Source: Pelagibius sp050330205 (lineage in GTDB: Bacteria > Pseudomonadota > Alphaproteobacteria > Kiloniellales > Kiloniellaceae). From it: a stretch of DNA of 64,000 nucleotides. Positions within the stretch are counted from its first letter, which is position 1; every line of letters begins with the position of its first letter. The translations under genes were made by a program, and so were the position numbers. Below the pieces are notes generated by a model that saw only the letters and a list, made by a program, of their open reading frames with translations, did no database searches and was not told the origin of the DNA. This document shows, in pieces, positions 55,376-64,000 of the stretch. Location: the NCBI GenBank assembly GCA_050330205.1, contig JBHJOA010000021.1:99471-163470 (forward strand), given 5' to 3'.

Positions 55376-58240
55376 CTAGGCCTGCTCCTCTCTGCCGTCG
55401 CGATCCGGCGCCTCGGCGGGGACCGGGCTGAAGTCCATCGGCTCGGGGCTCACCGGTTCCTCGGTGCGGCGCGCCAGGCGCGACAGGCTGGCGAGCGCCA
55501 GCATCACCGAGCCGACCACGGTGAGGAACACGCCGACGTCGAAGCCCATGGCCGTGGCCAGTTCGAACTCCTCCAGCAGCGGCAGCTTGAAGTAGCCGTA
55601 GTCGCTGGTCAGGAAGGGGCGCCCGGCCAGCCAGGCGGCGGCGCCGGTGATGCCGGCGGCCAGCACGCCCCAGGCGATCAGGGCGTGGTAGTCGATGCGC
55701 TTGCGGCGCTCCGCCCAGCCGAAGCCGCTGGCCATGTACTGCATGAGGAAGGCGATGGCCACCACCAGGCCGGCGATGAAGCCGCCGCCCGGCTCGTTGT
55801 GGCCGCGCAGGAAGATGTAGATGCCCACCACCAGTGACAGCGGCAGCATGACCCGCGTGGCGACGACGATCATCAGCGGATGGCGGTCGCGGGAGCGTTC
55901 CTGGCCGGCGAACAGCGATCCGAGGCGCTTGGCCGCCGGCCCGTGCAGGGCGCCGTCCAGCAAGGCGTAGATGGCGAGCGCGGCGATGCCGAGCACGATG
56001 ATCTCGCCGAAGGTGTCGAAGCCGCGGAAGTCGACCAGGATCACGTTCACCACGTTGGCGCCGCCGCCGCCCGGCTTGGACTCGGCGAGGTGGAACTCCG
56101 AGATCGAAGTGAAGTCGCGCGACATCAGCAGGTAGATCAGGCTGCCGACACCGAGGCCGCTGACGCCGGCGAGGCCGGCATCGCGCAGGCGCCTGCCGGA
56201 CGACGACTCGCGCGGCGTTTCCTTGGGCAGGAAGTTGAGCGCCAGCAGCAGCAGGATCACCGTCACCACCTCCACCGAGATCTGCGTCAGCGCGAGGTCC
56301 GGCGCCGAGAGGTAGACGAAGGCGACCGAGACGATGAGGCCGATGACGCCGACCACGATCAGCGTCAGGAGGCGGTTGTGGTGGAAGGCGACGATGGTGA
56401 CGCAGGCGCCGATCAGCAGCAGCCAGCCGAGCACCGGCACGAAGGTCGCCGGGGTGGGCGGACGCAGGCCCATGGCGTGCTCGCCGCTGGTGAAGGCGGC
56501 GGCGCCGACGACCAGCACGGCGGCGACGAAGAAGGCCAGGTAGCGGCGCAGCGAGCCGTTGTGCAGGCCGTCGATGGCGACGTTGGCGAGGCTGCCGCAG
56601 CCGTTGACCGTGGCGTCGAAGATCGTCTTTGCCTCCGGGCGCGGAGTGGCGAGGCGCAGGCGGTTGAAGGCGGCGTGGCGCCACAGCAGGAAGGCGCCGC
56701 CGGCCACCGCGACGATGCTCATGCCGAGCGCCGGCGTCAGCCCGTGCCACAAGGAGAGGTGGAAGCCCGGCAGCGGGCCGCCGACCACGGCACCGGCGAC
56801 GACCTCGACCAGCGGCTGGGCGACCACCGCCGGCAGCAGGCCGATCAGCACCACCAGGACCACCAGCAGTGCCGGCGGCAGGTACATGCCGGCCGGCGGG
56901 TCGTGCGGATGCTGCGGATAGTCGTCGCGCGCCGGTCCGAGGAAGACGTGGAAGACGTAGCGGAAGGAGTAGGCGACGGAGAACAGCGCCCCCAGGGTCG
57001 CCAGTGCCGGCAGGATCCAGGGATTGCCGGCCCATACGGTGTGGCTCGCTTCCTCCAGCATCATCTCCTTGGAGAGGAAGCCGTTGAGCAGCGGGATGCC
57101 GGCCATGGAGAAGGCGGCGACGCCGGCGATGGTGGCGGTGATCGGCATCAGCGCCGCCAGGCCGCCGAGGCGCCGGGCGTCGCGGGTGCCGGTCTCGTGG
57201 TCGACGATGCCGGCGGTCATGAACAGCGCGCACTTGAAGGTGGCGTGGTTGAGGATGTGGAACACCGCGGCGATGGCGGCCATCGGCGTGCCGAAGCCGA
57301 ACAGCATGGTGACGAGGCCGAGGTGACTGACCGTCGAATGCGCCAGCAGGCCCTTCAGGTCGTCCTTGAACAGCGCGATCCACGCCCCCACCACCATGGT
57401 GACGAGGCCGGTGGTGGCGACGATGTAGAACCACGCCTCGGTGCCGGCCAGCACCGGCCACAGCCGCGCCATCAGGAACAGCCCCGCCTTCACCATGGTG
57501 GCGGAGTGCAGGTAGGCGCTGACCGGCGTCGGCGCCGCCATGGCGTGCGGCAGCCAGAAGTGGAAGGGGAACTGCGCCGACTTGGTGAAGCAGCCGCCGA
57601 GGATCAGGATCAGCGCCGGCAGGTACCAGGGCGAGGCCTGGATCTCCGGTCCGTGCTGCAGGATCACCGTGATGTCGTAGGAGCCGGCGATGTTGCCCAG
57701 GATCAGCATGCCGGCGATCATGGAGAGGCCGCCCATGCCGGTCACCGCCAGCGCCATGCGCGCGCCCTGGCGGCCCTCCGGCAGGTGCTTCCAATAGCCG
57801 ATCAGCAGGAAGGAGCTGAGGCTGGTCAGCTCCCAGAACACCAGCAGCAGCAGCACGTTGTCCGACAGCACGATGCCCACCATGGCGCCCTGGAACAGCA
57901 GCAGGTAGGCATAGAACTGACCCATCGGGTCGTCCTTGGAGAGGTAGAAGCGCGCGTAGGCAATGATCAGCAGGCCGATGCCGAGGATCAGGCCGGCGAA
58001 GAACAGCCCGAGGCCGTCGACGAAGAAGGTGACGTTGAGGCCGAGCGCCGGCAGCCACTCCCAGCGCGCCTGCACCACCTCGCCGGCGAAGACCGCCGGC
58101 GCCTGGGTCAGCAGCAGGACGAGCGCCAGCAGTGTCACCGAGCCGGTGGCCAGCGCGCAGGCGTCGCGCCCGGCGCGGATCAGCAGCCCGGGCAGGACGG
58201 CGCCGAGGAACGGCAGCAGCACGATCCAGGCGAGCGTCAT
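55376..58240 (-). CDS. mnhA: Mrp antiporter fused subunits A and B
   Basis: 954 aa. Residues 1 to about 780 are MnhA, NuoL-like with many helices: VLLLLVFWELTSLSSFLLIG contains the conserved glutamate, FTKSAQFPFHFWLPHAMAAP the lysine, and DPRSLGSL-like KRLGSLFAGQERSRDRHPLM begins the join. Residues about 800-930 are MnhB (VVGIYIFLRGHNEPGGGFIA, GLVVAIAFLMQYMASGFGWA), normally a separate gene. The A-B fusion is known in alphaproteobacteria such as the pha systems of rhizobia. First gene of the seven-subunit operon; the system exports Na+ or K+ in exchange for protons and supports salt and alkaline pH tolerance. Confidence 0.93.
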   Translation of the reverse strand: MTLAWIVLLPFLGAVLPGLLIRAGRDACALATGSVTLLALVLLLTQAPAVFAGEVVQARWEWLPALGLNVTFFVDGLGLFFAGLILGIGLLIIAYARFYLSKDDPMGQFYAYLLLFQGAMVGIVLSDNVLLLLVFWELTSLSSFLLIGYWKHLPEGRQGARMALAVTGMGGLSMIAGMLILGNIAGSYDITVILQHGPEIQASPWYLPALILILGGCFTKSAQFPFHFWLPHAMAAPTPVSAYLHSATMVKAGLFLMARLWPVLAGTEAWFYIVATTGLVTMVVGAWIALFKDDLKGLLAHSTVSHLGLVTMLFGFGTPMAAIAAVFHILNHATFKCALFMTAGIVDHETGTRDARRLGGLAALMPITATIAGVAAFSMAGIPLLNGFLSKEMMLEEASHTVWAGNPWILPALATLGALFSVAYSFRYVFHVFLGPARDDYPQHPHDPPAGMYLPPALLVVLVVLIGLLPAVVAQPLVEVVAGAVVGGPLPGFHLSLWHGLTPALGMSIVAVAGGAFLLWRHAAFNRLRLATPRPEAKTIFDATVNGCGSLANVAIDGLHNGSLRRYLAFFVAAVLVVGAAAFTSGEHAMGLRPPTPATFVPVLGWLLLIGACVTIVAFHHNRLLTLIVVGVIGLIVSVAFVYLSAPDLALTQISVEVVTVILLLLALNFLPKETPRESSSGRRLRDAGLAGVSGLGVGSLIYLLMSRDFTSISEFHLAESKPGGGGANVVNVILVDFRGFDTFGEIIVLGIAALAIYALLDGALHGPAAKRLGSLFAGQERSRDRHPLMIVVATRVMLPLSLVVGIYIFLRGHNEPGGGFIAGLVVAIAFLMQYMASGFGWAERRKRIDYHALIAWGVLAAGITGAAAWLAGRPFLTSDYGYFKLPLLEEFELATAMGFDVGVFLTVVGSVMLALASLSRLARRTEEPVSPEPMDFSPVPAEAPDRDGREEQA

Positions 58241-58570
58241 CGCGGTTCCTGGCGGCTGCCGGCAGACCTTGGAGTAGACCTGGGAAGTGAGTGGGTAGCG
58301 CCCTGCATCGCCCCGTTGTCGGAAGTTTTCGTTGGCCCGGGATCGGGCGGGACGAGCCTACTGACGGAGCCGCGTCGGTCAAGACAAACCGGCGGAATCC
58401 ATGCGGAAATCGGCGCTGCGGCGGCACCGGCAGCCGCTTTGGTCTGGCCTTGCGACCACCCGCGGCGTTTCGCCCCGTCCTCCGGTCTGATTCGCGTACC
58501 CGGCCTTGCGCCGGCGGCGGCGATGCGGCATCGCTAGGCGCTTGTCGCCCGGCCGAGGAGCAGAGTCGCC
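58241..58570. promoter_or_regulatory. divergent region mnhA / nucleoside hydrolase
   Basis: 330 bases, GC-rich throughout, with no recognisable -35/-10 pair, hairpin run or small gene on either strand. Promoters for the Mrp operon and for the nucleoside hydrolase gene must lie here. Confidence 0.3.
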
Positions 58571-59512
58571 ATGACCGCCAGACCCATCATCATCGACACC
58601 GACCCGGGACAGGACGACGCCATCGCCATCCTGCTGGCGCTGGCATCGCCGGAGTTCGATGTGCTGGGCATCACCGCGGTGGCCGGCAACGTGCCGCTGG
58701 CGCTGACCGAGAAGAACGCGCGCAAGGTCTGCGAGCTGGCCGGCCGATCCGACGTCAAAGTCTTCGCCGGCTGCGCGCGGCCGCTGGTGCGCCGGCCCGT
58801 CACCGCCGAGCAGGTGCACGGCAAGACCGGGCTCGACGGGCCCGACCTGCCGGAGCCGGCGATGCCGCTGCAGCCGCAGCACGCCGTCGACTGGATCGTC
58901 GATACCCTGCGCGCGGCGCCGGCCGGCAGCATCACGCTGTGCACCCTGGGGCCGCTCACCAACATCGCCACGGCGATGATCAAGGCGCCGGACATCGTGC
59001 CGCGCATCGGCGAGATCGTCATGATGGGCGGCGGCTTCTTCGAGGGCGGCAACACCACGCCGGCGGCCGAGTTCAACATCTACGTCGATCCCCACGCCGC
59101 CCATGTCGTCTTCACCTCAGGCGTGAAGATGACCATGCATCCTCTTGATGTGACACACAAAGCTCTGATGACGCGCGAGTGGATCGAGTCCCTGCGGGCG
59201 CTCGGCACCCGCAGCGGCGACGCGGCGGCGGCCATGCTCGACTTCTACGAGCGCTTCGACATGGAGAAGTACGGCGCCGCCGGCGGGCCGTTGCACGACC
59301 CCTGCGTGATCGCCTACCTGCTGCGCCCGGCGCTGTTCGCCGGCAAGGACTGCAGCGTTCAGGTCGAGACCGGGTCGGAGCTGACCATGGGCATGACCGT
59401 GGTGGACTGGTGGAACGTCACCCCGGCGCCGGCCAACTGCCGGGTCATCAACGCCATCGACGCGGCCGGCTTCTACGCGCTGATCCGCGAGCGGATCGCG
59501 CGGCTGCCGTAG
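58571..59512 (+). CDS. nucleoside hydrolase (IU-NH family)
   Basis: Splits N-glycosidic bonds of ribonucleosides, 313 aa. The calcium-binding signature IIIDTDPGQDDAIAI gives Asp11, Asp15 and Asp16. CTLGPLTNIATAM, MMGGGFFEGGNTTPAAEFNI, YVDPHAA and the C-terminal GGPLHDPCVIAYLL (Asp ligand and catalytic-type His) complete the site. AGGAG before the ATG (about 10 bases). It is 7 bases before the deacetylase-like gene, so the two are co-transcribed. Preference for purine or pyrimidine nucleosides is not visible. Confidence 0.94.
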   Translation: MTARPIIIDTDPGQDDAIAILLALASPEFDVLGITAVAGNVPLALTEKNARKVCELAGRSDVKVFAGCARPLVRRPVTAEQVHGKTGLDGPDLPEPAMPLQPQHAVDWIVDTLRAAPAGSITLCTLGPLTNIATAMIKAPDIVPRIGEIVMMGGGFFEGGNTTPAAEFNIYVDPHAAHVVFTSGVKMTMHPLDVTHKALMTREWIESLRALGTRSGDAAAAMLDFYERFDMEKYGAAGGPLHDPCVIAYLLRPALFAGKDCSVQVETGSELTMGMTVVDWWNVTPAPANCRVINAIDAAGFYALIRERIARLP

Positions 59513-59519
59513 GCGGGCG

Positions 59520-60644
59520 ATGACGCCGCGCTTCATCGGCAGCGAGATCTACCGGCACTCGTCCTACGGCGGGCGCCATCCGCTGGCGATCCCGCGCGTT
59601 TCCACGTGTATCGACCTTTGCCGCGCCCTCGGCTGGCTTCCCGAGACGGCCTACATCGACAGCCCGAGGGCGACGCCGCAGGAACTGGCGCGCTTCCACG
59701 ATCCGGCCTACGTCGACGCCGTGCAGCGCGCCGAGGCGGTGCAGGACCTACCGCCCGAGGAGCGGCGGCGCTTCAACCTCGGGCGCAACGGCAACCCGAT
59801 CTTTCCCGCGGTGTTCAGCCGCCCGGCCACCGCCTGCGGCGGCTCGATCCTGGCCGGGCGGATGCTGGCGGCGGCGCCCGGCGCGGTCTACAGCCCGGCC
59901 GGCGGCACCCACCACGGCCGCCCGGACCGCGCCAGCGGCTTCTGCTACTTCAACGACCCGGTGCTGGCCATCCTGGCCCTGCTCGACGGCGGCCTGGCTC
60001 GGGTGTTCTACCTCGACGTCGACGCCCACCACGGCGACGGCGTGCAGGACGCCTTCCACGACGACCCCCGCGTCTTCACGCTGTCGATCCACGAGGACCG
60101 GCGCTGGCCCATGGGCCGGGACGAAGCGGCGATCGCCGGCAGCGCCGGTGACCGCGCCGGCGGCGCCGCGCGCAACCTGCCGGTGCCGGCGGACTTCAAC
60201 GACAGCGAGCTCGATTTTCTCATGGACGCCGCCGTGCTGCCGCTGGCCGAGGCCTTCGCGCCGCAGGCGGTGGTGCTGCAGTGCGGGGCCGACGGCCTCG
60301 CCGACGATCCCCAGAGCCGCCTCGGCCTGTCCAACGGCGCGCTGTGGCGGGTGGTGGCGCGGGCCGGGGCCCTGGCGCCGCGGCTGCTGGTGCTGGGCGG
60401 TGGCGGCTACAATCCCTGGTCGGTCGGCCGCGCCTGGGCCGGGGTCTGGGCGACGCTGAACGGCTTCGAGATCCCGGACCGCCTGCCGCCCGCGGCCGAG
60501 GCCGTGCTGCGGGCCCTGGAGTGGCGCCACAGCCGCGGCCGCAACCCGCCACCGGCGTGGTTCACCACCCTGGCCGACCCGCCGCGCGGTGGGCCGCTGC
60601 GCCCTGAACTCCGCGCCCTGGCGGCGGCGGTGACGGCCCTCTGA
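59520..60644 (+). CDS. histone deacetylase superfamily (AcuC/HDAC-like) amidohydrolase
   Basis: 374 aa zinc amidohydrolase. GGTHHGRPDRASGFCYFNDP has the paired catalytic histidines, FYLDVDAHHGDGVQDAF the Asp-x-His zinc ligands, and VLQCGADGLADDPQSRLGLS the region of the second Asp ligand (usually GADPL). LGGGGYNPWSVGRAWAGVWA has the catalytic Tyr. Bacterial members act on acetylated small molecules (polyamines, acetoin-related) or proteins. Its position after a nucleoside hydrolase suggests salvage or catabolism of a modified compound, but this is inference. Confidence 0.92.
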   Translation: MTPRFIGSEIYRHSSYGGRHPLAIPRVSTCIDLCRALGWLPETAYIDSPRATPQELARFHDPAYVDAVQRAEAVQDLPPEERRRFNLGRNGNPIFPAVFSRPATACGGSILAGRMLAAAPGAVYSPAGGTHHGRPDRASGFCYFNDPVLAILALLDGGLARVFYLDVDAHHGDGVQDAFHDDPRVFTLSIHEDRRWPMGRDEAAIAGSAGDRAGGAARNLPVPADFNDSELDFLMDAAVLPLAEAFAPQAVVLQCGADGLADDPQSRLGLSNGALWRVVARAGALAPRLLVLGGGGYNPWSVGRAWAGVWATLNGFEIPDRLPPAAEAVLRALEWRHSRGRNPPPAWFTTLADPPRGGPLRPELRALAAAVTAL

Positions 60645-60685
60645 GGCGCTTGTCTGGCCGCGGCGCGGCGGATACATCTAACGGC

Positions 60686-61147
60686 ATGAAACGCCTCGCC
60701 TTCCTCGTCGCGCTGCTGCTCGCCGCCGCGGGCGCGCCAGTGGCCGCCCAGAACAGCCTGTCCAGCTTCGAGACCGGGGCGCTCAGCATCGAGACGGCCG
60801 CCGGCGCCACCCACGACTTCACGGTGGAGATCGCCGCGACGGCGGATCAGCGCGCCCAGGGGCTGATGTTCCGCGACCGCATGGCGGCCGATGCCGGCAT
60901 GCTGTTTCTCTTCGAGGGCGCGCAGGTGCGGGCGATGTGGATGAAGAACACGCTTATCCCGCTGGATATGCTGTTCATCGACGGTGAGGGGAAGATCGTG
61001 CGCATCGAGGAGCGCACGGTGCCGCATTCAGAGCGGGCCATCTCGTCGGGTGGGCCCGTGACCGCGGTGCTGGAGTTGAATGCCGGGACGGCTTCCCGCC
61101 TCGTGATCAAGCCCGGTGACCGGGTTCGTCATCCCGCATTCGAGTAG
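60686..61147 (+). CDS. DUF192 exported protein
   Basis: 153 aa. Signal peptide MKRLAFLVALLLAAAGAPVA, then the DUF192 domain: FTVEIAATADQRAQGLMFRD, MLFLFEGAQVRAMWMKNTLI, PLDMLFIDGEGKIVRIEE and VLELNAGTASRLVIKPGDRV. Widely conserved in alphaproteobacteria, function unknown. The ATG at 60686 is chosen for the signal peptide; an earlier frame at 60650 is unlikely. It follows the deacetylase-like gene by 41 bases. Confidence 0.88.
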   Translation: MKRLAFLVALLLAAAGAPVAAQNSLSSFETGALSIETAAGATHDFTVEIAATADQRAQGLMFRDRMAADAGMLFLFEGAQVRAMWMKNTLIPLDMLFIDGEGKIVRIEERTVPHSERAISSGGPVTAVLELNAGTASRLVIKPGDRVRHPAFE

Positions 61148-61269
61148 ACGTCGGCGGGCCCTTGGGTGGGCGCCTTCGGCAGATCGACCGTCCCGAGACT
61201 CTCCCGGCCCGAAGCGGGCCTGAGTGCATCGACCTCTAAAGAGGTCCCGGATTCAGCCGTGGACGCCGT

Positions 61270-61566
61270 TCAGGCTTCCGGCTCGGCCGCCACCTGCTGC
61301 ATCGCGCGCCAGCCTTCGCCGGCCGCCACCAGGCAGGACATGCCCTGCGGCGTGGTCACGATGATCGACCAGGTGTTGCCGTTGCCGGTGGACAGCACTT
61401 CGACGAGACCGCCGTTGTGCGTGACGCCGAGGGCAACCGGCTGCTCCTTGTACTTCTGCTGAAGCACCTTCAGGACCGAGTCCCGCTGATCGCACTGAGG
61501 CTGGGCCGTCGCTGCGCTGGTGCTAACGAGGGCGAGTCCAGCGCCAAGCGCCAAAATCTTCCACAT
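61270..61566 (-). CDS. small secreted protein of unknown function, putative CtrA target
   Basis: 98 aa. A signal peptide (MWKILALGAGLALVSTSAAT, cleavage after ATA) and a small mature domain with two cysteines (QPQCDQRDSVLKVLQQKYKE; TTPQGMSCLVAAGEGWRAM). ALGVTHNGGLVEVLSTGNGN and TWSIIVTTPQG look like beta strands. Small alphaproteobacterial secreted proteins with this pattern are common but unnamed. The start MWK at 61566 is preferred, since GAGG stands 7 bases upstream; ATG at 61578 is an alternative. A triple TTAA element lies 82 bases upstream. Confidence 0.7.
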   Translation of the reverse strand: MWKILALGAGLALVSTSAATAQPQCDQRDSVLKVLQQKYKEQPVALGVTHNGGLVEVLSTGNGNTWSIIVTTPQGMSCLVAAGEGWRAMQQVAAEPEA

Positions 61567-61647
61567 GATAAGCCTCATAAGTCATTGGTCGTCAGCGAAA
61601 CCCTTTCGCCGATATGACAAGCGTTTCATGCCCGGATGAAGATGCTG

Positions 61648-61673
61648 TTAACGTCCGCTTAAGCATCAGTTAA
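61648..61673. promoter_or_regulatory. triple TTAA element, two overlapping CtrA-type boxes
   Basis: TTAA at 61648, 61659 and 61670, with exactly 7 bases between each pair (TTAACGTCCGCTTAAG, TTAAGCATCAGTTAAC). TTAA-N7-TTAA is the established binding site of the cell-cycle regulator CtrA in alphaproteobacteria. The element lies upstream of the small secreted protein gene (start 61566) and 30 bases after the end of the O-methyltransferase gene. Confidence 0.65.
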
Positions 61674-61702
61674 CGGCATGGGATAAGTTTCGATTAGCGA
61701 CG

Positions 61703-62371
61703 CTAGACCGATCGTTTAAGCGCTAGCATCAGGCCGTCGCCCAGGGGCAGGAGGGAACAGCTAACCCGCTGGTCCGATTTGATCTTCGCGTTGAGGGCCC
61801 GAATCGCGACGGTATCGGGGTCGGTGTCGTCCGGATTTATTACCGCGCCGCCCCACAAAACGTTATCGACGGCGATCAGGCCGCCACCGCGAAGCAGTTT
61901 CAGGGCCCTTTCGTAATAGCCGTCGTAGTTGGTCTTGTCGGCGTCGATGAAGGCGAAGTCGAAGCTGCCGGCGGCGCCCTCGGCGAGCAGGGCGTCGAGG
62001 GTTTCCAGGGCCGGGGCGAGGCGCAGGTCGATGCGCCCGGCCACGCCGGCCTCCTGCCAGTAGCGCCTGGCAACCGCTGTGGTGTCGGCGTTGAGGTCGC
62101 AGGCAACGAGGCGGCCGTCGGCGGGCAGGGCCTCGGCCACCGCCAGGGCGGAGTAGCCGGTGAAGGTGCCGACTTCGAGGCAGCGGCGCGCGCCCATCAG
62201 CCGCACCAGCAGCGCCATGAACTGCCCCTGCTCGGGCGAGATCTGCATGCCGGCCCCGGGCAGCCGCGCCGTCTCCTCGCGCAGCCGCCGCAGCAGGTCG
62301 CTCTCGCGCAGGGAATTCGCCAGCAGGTAGTCGTAGAGCGCGTCGCTCAGTTCGATGCTGCGTCGGGACAT
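61703..62371 (-). CDS. class I SAM-dependent O-methyltransferase (CCoAOMT/COMT-like)
   Basis: 222 aa. Methyltransf_3 family: CLEVGTFTGYSALAVAEALP (SAM motif I), RLVACDLNADTTAVARRYWQ, FDFAFIDADKTNYDGYYERA (catalytic metal-binding Asp), GLIAVDNVLWGGAVINPDDT. Needs a divalent metal in characterised members; the substrate is a catechol-type compound in many. Same strand as the small secreted protein gene, but the CtrA-type element lies between them. Confidence 0.92.
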   Translation of the reverse strand: MSRRSIELSDALYDYLLANSLRESDLLRRLREETARLPGAGMQISPEQGQFMALLVRLMGARRCLEVGTFTGYSALAVAEALPADGRLVACDLNADTTAVARRYWQEAGVAGRIDLRLAPALETLDALLAEGAAGSFDFAFIDADKTNYDGYYERALKLLRGGGLIAVDNVLWGGAVINPDDTDPDTVAIRALNAKIKSDQRVSCSLLPLGDGLMLALKRSV

Positions 62372-62414
62372 GGGGGCTCCTTTGGGGTGGTTGCAGCGCT
62401 GGATTGTAGCTGTG

Positions 62415-62540
62415 CGTGCTTCGAGACGGCGCTGGCGCGCCTCCTCAGCATGAGGATTTTCTTTTTGCCAAGACCAGGTCTACCTCATCCTGAGGAGCGC
62501 GGCCGGATGTCAATCCGGGGGCGCGTCTCGAAGGACGCAC
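62415..62540. repeat. mirrored pair of the CTTCGAGACG repeat
   Basis: A forward copy CGTGCTTCGAGACGGC ... CTCCTCAGCATGAGGA (62415-62456) faces an inverted copy CCTCATCCTGAGGAG ... GTCTCGAAGGACGCAC (62483-62540). The centre reads TTTTCTTTTTGCCAAG. Third locus of this family in the window. Confidence 0.85.
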
Positions 62541-62561
62541 GGCCGTTCGGCAGCCGTCCCC

Positions 62562-62908
62562 CTACAGCACCTTGCCCTCGAAGGGGTGGCGGCCGTCGCG
62601 GTCTTCGATCTCCACCACCCAGCAGTCGGGGTCGCGCTTCACCGCGCGCTCGATGTAGGCGTCGGCCTCGGCCTCGGCCACCAGCTCGCCGCCGAGCGCC
62701 GGCATCCAGGCGATGGCGCCCTCCATGTCGCGGGTCTGGCTCAGCACCCGCACGCCGGCGTCGAGCTGGTTGATCTTGAGGATCAGGATGCCGCTGTTCT
62801 TCTCGCCGCGATGGACCACGGCGGCGGGGATGTTGTCGGCGACGCAGCGGCGGATGTGCGCCTTGATCCAGAGTTCCGCCGGCAGGCGGCCGTCGGAATC
62901 TCCGAACA

Positions 62909-62909
<1 letters not shown>
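62562..62909 (-). CDS. DUF1491 family protein
   Basis: 115 aa. LWIKAHIRRCVADNIPAAVV, RGEKNSGILILKINQLDAGV and AVKRDPDCWVVEIEDRDGRH are the hallmarks of this alphaproteobacterial family. Function unknown. It starts at GTG, whose first base is the last base of the prfC stop codon (TAGTG), so it is coupled to prfC. The mirrored repeat begins 22 bases after its stop. Confidence 0.88.

Positions 62910-64000
<1,091 letters not shown>

Noticed and set aside
52255..58240. Complex I (nuo) genes
   Set aside because: MnhA, C and D resemble NuoL, K and N/M, but the E, F and G subunits and the A-B fusion identify an Mrp antiporter.
53484..58427. Open frame of 1647 codons over mnhA-mnhD
   Set aside because: Only its downstream third is real (mnhD, from 55013). 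The upstream part is an Arg/Pro/Ala-rich out-of-frame reading of mnhA and mnhC, caused by high GC content.

Overview
The window is a GC-rich (roughly 70% by eye) chromosomal segment of an alphaproteobacterium, most likely Rhodospirillales in the broad sense. The reasons are: the alaC-hom-glpX-recJ order; an S9 protein with the N-terminal extension seen in alphaproteobacteria; DUF1194, DUF1491 and PAS_5 (PF07310) proteins; a class I PHA synthase; PleC/DivJ-style PAS histidine kinase architecture; a CtrA-type double box; and the short mirrored intergenic repeats typical of this class. No phage, IS element, CRISPR array or rRNA was seen. The genus is not identified.

Layout. 1-6.1 kb: MscS channel (cut by the window edge), enoyl-CoA hydratase-like protein, PaaI thioesterase, the rplM-rpsI ribosomal operon with a clear promoter and terminator, gamma carbonic anhydrase-like protein, phaC. 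6.2-13 kb: OmpA-type lipoprotein, then alaC-hom-glpX, a tandem repeat block and recJ. 13-19.2 kb: DUF1194 VWA protein, tRNA-Glu(TTC), a hicBA pair whose toxin gene is frameshifted, a GNAT acetyltransferase, several small unknown proteins and a TPR lipoprotein. 19.2-25.1 kb: secreted crystallin-like protein, cobalamin genes cobU and cbiB with two paralogous small exported proteins, a PLP desulfhydrase/deaminase and inorganic pyrophosphatase. 25.4-35.5 kb: PAS histidine kinase, PAS_5 protein, fatty acid desaturase, the formaldehyde-detoxification pair fghA and frmA, VOC protein, alpha/beta hydrolase, TAXI solute-binding protein, and a PCMT-like methyltransferase.

35.5-52.1 kb is dominated by a dispersed molybdenum hydroxylase system of the aerobic CO dehydrogenase type, all on the minus strand: coxG-like, coxS, coxL, coxM, then coxD (MoxR ATPase), coxE (VWA), two XdhC-type proteins and a MoeA-MocA fusion. 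CoxL carries AYRGAGR (form II) rather than the copper-binding cysteine motif of form I, so the substrate is open. The cluster is interrupted by an intermembrane lipid-transport operon (ydbH-ynbE-ydbL), a universal stress protein, an alanine/sodium symporter and two paralogous one-helix small proteins. 52.2-58.2 kb is a complete Mrp (Mnh) antiporter operon with fused A and B subunits. 58.5-64 kb: nucleoside hydrolase, histone-deacetylase-like amidohydrolase, DUF192 protein, a small secreted protein with a perfect double CtrA-type site upstream, O-methyltransferase, DUF1491 protein and prfC (cut by the window edge).

Most of the window is ordinary core genome. The points most worth following are the form II CODH-like system that keeps the full CoxD/CoxE/XdhC/MocA maturation set, the triple TTAA element at 61648-61673, two families of mirrored repeats, the broken hicA beside a tRNA, two pairs of small paralogous envelope proteins, and several strong palindromes upstream of rplM and phaC.
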